Part shown: one piece after another, positions 58,745 to 64,000 of the stretch
Layout: the number at the start of each line of letters is the position of its first letter
Position numbering within the stretch: the stretch's first letter is position 1
Source of the DNA: Apostichopus japonicus
Taxonomy: Eukaryota > Echinodermata > Holothuroidea > Aspidochirotida > Stichopodidae
Direction of reading: 5' to 3'
NCBI RefSeq assembly: GCF_037975245.1
Contig: NC_092579.1
Span: 14,368,678 to 14,432,677, forward strand
Length of the DNA stretch: 64,000 bases
Program-made: the position numbers and the translations under genes
The notes under the pieces: model-generated
The model's database searches: none
What the model saw: only the letters and a program-made list of their open reading frames with translations
Told to the model about the DNA's origin: nothing

Positions 58745-60273
58745 AGATATTACACTACCGAGTGAGTAACCAATTAAGGATCAAGACGAAACCTAACAGT
58801 GTCATTTCCCACCTTCCCTAAGTGAAAAAAATATGTGCGTTCATTTTCTGCACATTCTCACGTTGTATTATAAACAGGTAAATGTTGAGTCGTTGTATTG
58901 GTATAGTTCGTCGCCACTTACACGGGTTACTTGAAACCATGATTGGTCTCCCAAGACTCACTACCTTACCCCACCCCTCACGTGTAATGTTCTGGATCCT
59001 GCCATTGGTTCACAACTCTGCCTTGATTTCCTTCAAGGGACTTTCCTATACAAACAACGATTATAAAATTTCTCTTATTATTTTTCCAATGTTCCCTTCA
59101 TGAGGTAGAGCTAGGCTGCCGCCCCAAAATCAAGGAATAGCAATGACTGATTTTTGTGAAATCCGGACTTAACTCTAGTTACCAATTTCATGTTTTTCCA
59201 CGCAATATTTCAATATTACATTCAAAATTTCAAGTCACGACAACAACAAAAACAGTGTAAAAGAATTATTTTTTTAAACATGTAAGATATCTTCAATTCA
59301 TGAATGAAAATGAAACAGCTTGCCATACGTGTATACAAAAGCGTTGAAAGTGAAAGTGAGGAAAGTTGGAGCATTCTGCACATGACTTTTTATTACAAAC
59401 AAGATCTTTATCACCCCAATAGTTGTTCTACGTAGCTCTAATTAACTCTATAAGTTATCATCGTAATGCTCCTGTGAAAAAGTTTTCTGCACCTTCAGTG
59501 AATATATTGTTCATAAAACTCTAAAGATTGAAATATGAATTATTACAGCTTTAAAAGAGTGGCCAGCACCCAGATTAGTAAACCAAGTGCCGGAATACAG
59601 CATGATAAAGCAGCAAGCTGTTTTTGTAACTGTACATAGGTCCACAATTACATTAACACACTTCCCTGTATAATGATTGGTGCCTTCATTCGTAATATTA
59701 AATAGAAAAGATATGACACGTTTCATTTTGTATAAATTTTGCTTCTTTGAAACCTCTTTCGATCAATTTCTTTTACTATTAAGCTGTTATTGTTGTAATA
59801 AAGCTGTCTTCGCGTTCTCAGGTTGTTGAATGATGTATATTTCTATTAAATATACCCACTTGCGATCGGTAGTAACTGTCTACTAACAAGCTTTACACCT
59901 CACAAAGACAGTTAACACAGTAGCAGGCAATCAAATAAATTAATATTTCGTTTCTTATATATCATAATCCGTAAAAAAAAAATCCACTGAGTGTCTCAAA
60001 CTTCCGAGAGAAAGTCAAATTGTTGAACATGAAAAGTCACAAGTTCATTAAACCTCCAAAAGATATATAGTTAATGTGTGGAACTGTCTCAATTTCGAGA
60101 AAGTACCACGAAAAGGAATCGTCCATATTTACATGTAGAAAATAAATGTATAGTTTCCCATTAGATCAAATGTGCTCAAAAATCTTTACTGTTAACTTAG
60201 ACATCAAAACATAAGATACTGCGATAAAAAAGAATAGCAAATGCGCCCTTTCCATCAAATTTCACTGTTGTAT
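58745..60273. repeat. W module downstream of B6
   Basis: This is a W copy with a frameshifted type C cassette at about 59543-59715. It is very close to the W module at 22345-23950, including the junction with the long B-upstream module. It lacks about 100 bases near 60090. No intact gene. Confidence 0.65.
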
Positions 60274-62055
60274 TTAAAAATCAATTTCGGCATACAAACC
60301 ATTTTCCACATCCGCATTAGGTGTCAGTTCAATCTCTTCGTTGCTAGACTTTTCCATTACTCTAGGCGAGGGAAATGCTTGAAAGCAATCATTGGATGTG
60401 AAATAATCTTCACTTATATCATGGTAAACATCTTCATGTAGATCGACCTCCTCCGTAAGCTGGACAGATATTACTGGATGTGCATGAGAATCGTCAATAT
60501 GGGTCTTGTCGCCTTTCCATTCTTCATATGATTCATTTGATATCATTGCAATCGGTTCTTCTTTCAATCTTTCTGATTCTTTCAAAGTGTTCGACCATTG
60601 GAACTTGTCCAAAGTAACGAATCTTTGTGATTTTGCCGAAGTCCCGACCATATTTGATGTCGAAGGTAGTGATAGCCAGCTTGCTAACTTGTTTGCATCA
60701 TATTCACTAATCTGCTCTGGATCCTCTTCAAAATGGTCATTGGATGACTCTTCAACATTGTACGACACTTCTGAATTAACTTTTAGCTTGGTATGGCGTC
60801 TTTTGCCACCCTCACATCGAAGCTGATGAACATTCTGGGAGAGCTGGGTAGAATTTACGACTGACATCTTGTCGTCATCACATTTTCTTGGTGGAATATG
60901 TGAAACATTTCTACCATTTTCATCATTCTTCTTCGAGTCTGTCGGACATTCGTCAGCTCGCAAGTCCATTCGTGGTTTTCTTGTCCGTTTAAGAAAACTG
61001 TATACTATGATTACACAGAAAAGGACAAGCAAAGCAACGTAAAATAAGTGCAGCATCGAGTCCATATTTGATTCTGACGAGGAATATTGCAAGACTAGCT
61101 GTGCGTTTGCACTCCCGATATGATTCCGTACCTTACCGAAGCACTCAAAAACTATCGATGCATTATTGGACCTTTTGGAGTTGTTCACTTGAAAGGTTAT
61201 CTGGTCATGTTTAGCAAAATACGTGACACTATTTGGGACTTCTGATTTTGTCTTCCAAGTAACATTATCTAGAGGTCCTGCGTTACTTGAGCAGGTGAAA
61301 GTTATGTTACCTGAGTCATTCATGGCATACATTGATGGTGTTATCATTACTTGAAGCTCTTCCAAAAACAAGATCGGTGGAAATGAACAAGAATCTTCAA
61401 ATGATGTAATGCTCATTGATGATGGAATATCCTGACGAACAATGCAGGATATATAGCTGTTGTTCATACGCACAGAGGGTAACATTGAGATGGATACCTC
61501 AAGACCATTTCCGGATATGATCACACTAGAACTCACTAATGATCTGTTTTGAACTTGGAAGAAAAGTGTAGACTTTGGTCGTCCAATGTCACCAAGGCTG
61601 CACTGTAAAACGGCTGTCGCATTTGTCACCTCATCTTTGAAGAAAATGAGCTTCTGGGAACTCGAGCAGATGGGATTTGACGGTCTGTAGTTGACCAATA
61701 CGGTCACAGATATTAATTTTAACGGTTTCTCCTGCATAAACCTGTATTCACCAGCTTCGTTTCTAGAGATGTTCTTTATAATGAGTGTATGCTTTGTTCC
61801 AAAATCACTAACTGTCGACGAATAGCCATATTTGTTTGGATTCCCTTCCAGGTGTCCGTTATTTATGATGAAACTGTTTTCCCCTGTGTCTTTAAATATT
61901 ATACCAAAGCCATCACTATGATACACCAGTTCTACATCCTCACCCTCCAGTGCAATATATTCGTTGGTAGGCGTAATGGTTACAGCGCAAGTAAAGCACA
62001 ATAACACGAACATGTAGAAGTTATGTATACTTCCATAGATGAACAAGTTTTCCAT
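60274..62055 (-). CDS. B6: intact long-tail type B three-Ig receptor-like protein
   Basis: MENLF at 62055 is taken as the start; an open extension to 62088 is not shared by paralogues. From MENLF the protein has 593 residues. The signal peptide is followed by cysteine-less Ig domain 1 and four-cysteine domain 2. Domain 3 has the C-W-C triad. The helix is shortened by two residues (VALLVLFCV; a 6-base in-frame deletion near 61026). The tail is the fullest in the window: it keeps the KRRHTKLKV basic patch and VSYNVEE (missing in B5), EYDANKL, YEEW, a YHDI in place of YNDI, and GLYAEI at the end. It ends after DF, without the LYNSEI extension of B5. The neighbouring W and upstream modules group it with B2, of which it looks like the unbroken sister. 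Confidence 0.83.
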   Translation of the reverse strand: MENLFIYGSIHNFYMFVLLCFTCAVTITPTNEYIALEGEDVELVYHSDGFGIIFKDTGENSFIINNGHLEGNPNKYGYSSTVSDFGTKHTLIIKNISRNEAGEYRFMQEKPLKLISVTVLVNYRPSNPICSSSQKLIFFKDEVTNATAVLQCSLGDIGRPKSTLFFQVQNRSLVSSSVIISGNGLEVSISMLPSVRMNNSYISCIVRQDIPSSMSITSFEDSCSFPPILFLEELQVMITPSMYAMNDSGNITFTCSSNAGPLDNVTWKTKSEVPNSVTYFAKHDQITFQVNNSKRSNNASIVFECFGKVRNHIGSANAQLVLQYSSSESNMDSMLHLFYVALLVLFCVIIVYSFLKRTRKPRMDLRADECPTDSKKNDENGRNVSHIPPRKCDDDKMSVVNSTQLSQNVHQLRCEGGKRRHTKLKVNSEVSYNVEESSNDHFEEDPEQISEYDANKLASWLSLPSTSNMVGTSAKSQRFVTLDKFQWSNTLKESERLKEEPIAMISNESYEEWKGDKTHIDDSHAHPVISVQLTEEVDLHEDVYHDISEDYFTSNDCFQAFPSPRVMEKSSNEEIELTPNADVENGLYAEIDF

Positions 62056-63205
62056 TTTTGACCACGGAATGATGAAACGTTTTTTCAATTTTGCATGAAA
62101 TTTATCTTCTAAACGGCTGTGATTTTAGACGAGATGAGAGTTACGCGATGTCTTGTCAGCTGATAAAAGCATTCACAACGGCGATATGAATAATATATAT
62201 ATTATATATATGTAGACAATTTACTTACAGTATTTGATAATGGATTCCTCGTCGCAGACCAGTTGAAACGTTTAATTTTGATAGTTTTCCAAAGTGCAAA
62301 TATTTTCGCATGTGGTAGATATCGCTAGTTTATTAGTGGGACAGACATTAACAACTGCAGGCTTACGTACATATGACATCCACGTTTCGTATTAACTATA
62401 ATATGTAATTACCTTTATGCCTATTTGACAGTTGTCATGATTATGTTTGTATACAATAAAGACTATACAATAATTTTCCACGATTCACCTAATGAACCTT
62501 TACTAAAAGTATATATTACAATAAAATGTTTCGTATTCGATAATTGTTAAAGTGAAATGTTATTGATTACATGTGAACGAATGGTTGGGAAATAATACAG
62601 TGCATACAAAAGCGAACTATTGCCATGCCCACGGAAACATATTAATACTGATAGGAACTATGCAGATGCTATGCCTCCTGGACAAGTCTTCATTAAAATC
62701 CGTGAGGCTGTTTGTGCAATAATCAAGAAAAGTCCGTAGAGAAACTCTTAGAACGGAATTATTCTTTAGAATAGATTGATTCTTCGAATAAAGGCTGATT
62801 TTTCTCTCTCAAAGAGGAAAGATAATCTTTCTAAATTGGTCATGACCCCAAGAGCCATCCGCTAGTTTTTAAACTGACATATACTCCACAAATCGAACAT
62901 CAGACATAAATAAAGCATTCTTGAAACAGAATAGCTTGAGACCCGCTGCTTTCCAAACTTTTCCCTAAAGAGCCGATTATTACCTACAAAAAGCACATAA
63001 TTTAAAGGACTTTCTTGTTAAGTCAATATTTCGATCGGCTTAAGGAAAAGACGGATGAAGTTGCAGACAGTTTAAACTTGCAAGCTGTATGCACAAATTA
63101 AAGCGCCTTCCATGATAGTGATTGTCCAAAGGTGAACTATTGATTACCCGGTACAAACTCTAAGCATGATATCAGAAATCGATCTATAGATGGTATTGAA
63201 CCAAT
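62056..63205. repeat. B-upstream module of B6
   Basis: This matches 54515-55650 and partly 19528-20310. It has the CAGCTGATAAA word at 62157-62167. A ~60-base segment near 62790-62850 is absent from the B5 copy. It ends where a transposon-like sequence starts. No gene. Confidence 0.6.
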
Positions 63206-63420
63206 CAGCGACGTAGCCAGGAATTTGAAAGGGGGGGGGGGAGCACTTTTTGCGATTGATATAGATTTTCAAAGTTGTAGGCACGACTATCTGAGCGGAG
63301 CGCCACCATCGGTTGGCGCGGAGCGTACAAGAAAATTTTTGGTTTTACAAACCCCCCCAGATGGCCGGAAACGGCCCTTCCCGAGTGTTCATTCTGGTTC
63401 CCTGGCCTCTTGCTAACTTG
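63206..63420. mobile_element. Transposon end, probably hAT-like, interrupting a B-upstream module
   Basis: At 63206 the module shared with 20310 and 55635 stops, and CAGCGACGTAGCCAGG begins. It is followed by a G-run, then a GCGGAGCGCCACCATCGG-type segment and a C-run. A CAGCG..GTAGCCAGG start next to a poly-G tract is typical of non-autonomous hAT termini. The other end and a target duplication cannot be identified, so the right limit is uncertain. Confidence 0.45.
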
Positions 63421-64000
63421 AGACACCTCATTCAATATCACTTTAAAACCCAAAAAACAAACGAGTTAAATAGTACGTAGTTCAATACTACATAATGTAT
63501 TAAAATTAGCAAGGTACATGTACAGAGTAGTCTTACTTTTTAACTTCTGATACTTGTAGATACAAAGATAGGCCAGAAATGTCTTTGATACAACTGTAGC
63601 CAGTAGTTGTCTTTGATACAACTGTAGCTAGTAAATGTTTAAGTTAGCCTAAGAAGAGAAGGCGAGAGCTATCCGACGATTGCCATCTGATGCAAATTTC
63701 TCAACTGTTTTCTCAACTGAAATATTATCTGCGTAAACGGGTTCTTAACTAGATGTTAAAAAACTGACAAGATCGGATCCTACTGTCTTTTTCGGCGGGT
63801 AGAGTGTTGAATGAAACGGCTCGCGATAGAAATGACAGCCCAGATGACAGAAGAATAGGTCACCTAATTTAGCCATATTCTTGCTACGTTCATTTCAATA
63901 CTTTTTCCTGTCTATAGACTCTTAAACTCGTCCAGCAAGCTTATCGATTTGAATTATGGGTGTTTTAAAAAAAAAGATAACTTGGCCAAAAAAATGTAGG
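63421..64000. other. Right edge, no gene seen
   Basis: This is AT-rich sequence without a supported frame. A ~30-bp motif containing GTCTTTGATACAACTGTAGC is repeated back to back at about 63580-63630. It could be the interior of the transposon or ordinary spacer. Confidence 0.4.

Noticed and set aside
758..62055. Spread of the genes by retroposition of each copy
   Set aside because: The flanking modules are duplicated with the genes and no poly-A tails or short target duplications flank the coding exons. Retroposition, if any, was ancestral.
1..64000. CRISPR arrays, tRNA, rRNA, bacterial operon features
   Set aside because: No regular spacer arrays or cloverleaf genes were seen, and the sequence is clearly eukaryotic in style.

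Overview
The window looks like animal nuclear DNA from a marine invertebrate. It is AT-rich, has long non-coding spacers, many short non-autonomous DNA transposons and no bacterial-style operons. Repeated TAGGCCTA-type words and this style of immunoglobulin family expansion would fit a deuterostome such as an echinoderm, but that assignment is a guess.

The window is dominated by one tandemly amplified family of cell-surface receptor-like genes, all on the minus strand. A full copy is a single open exon of about 1.3-1.8 kb encoding a signal peptide, three Ig-like domains, one transmembrane helix and a cytoplasmic tail with spaced tyrosines. Ig domain 1 keeps the fold signature but lacks both canonical cysteines. 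Domain 2 has four cysteines and domain 3 has the usual C-W-C. The first two domains therefore resemble the CD2/SLAM plan. There are two main types. Type A (proteins starting MENLFAF) has an ~80-residue tail with YxxP, YxxI and YxxM motifs. Type B (starting MENLFIY) has a ~225-residue acidic/serine-rich tail ending in a YAEI/YAKI motif.

Layout from left to right: A1 (758-2848, split by a hAT-like transposon); A2 (7615-8931, intact); tail exon T1 (11702-11850); B0 (14100-14253, 5' stub); B1 (18199-19527, intact, short tail); B2 (23956-25738, frameshift); A3 (26290-27623, pseudogene); T2 (30389-30537); B3 (33396-35196, pseudogene); T3 (35741-35889); A4 (38663-39907, pseudogene); a unique spacer (41.4-44.6 kb); a B/A hybrid (45171-46481, intact); A5 (47033-48370, intact); B5 (52757-54514, intact); B6 (60274-62055, intact). 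Six copies are open end to end and about half the copies are broken.

The spacers are themselves duplicated modules: an A 3' flank, a ~2.3 kb A-upstream module, a ~1.8 kb 'W' module carrying a decayed Ig-end plus transmembrane cassette, and B-upstream modules. The W cassette and the T tail exons look like remains of a third, possibly intron-containing, gene type. Deletion junctions, a hybrid gene with swapped tail, and a foldback transposon present in two duplicated blocks show that the locus evolves by unequal exchange and gene conversion. The likely job, by inference, is a diversifying set of immune or cell-recognition receptors that share similar ectodomains but signal through exchangeable tails.
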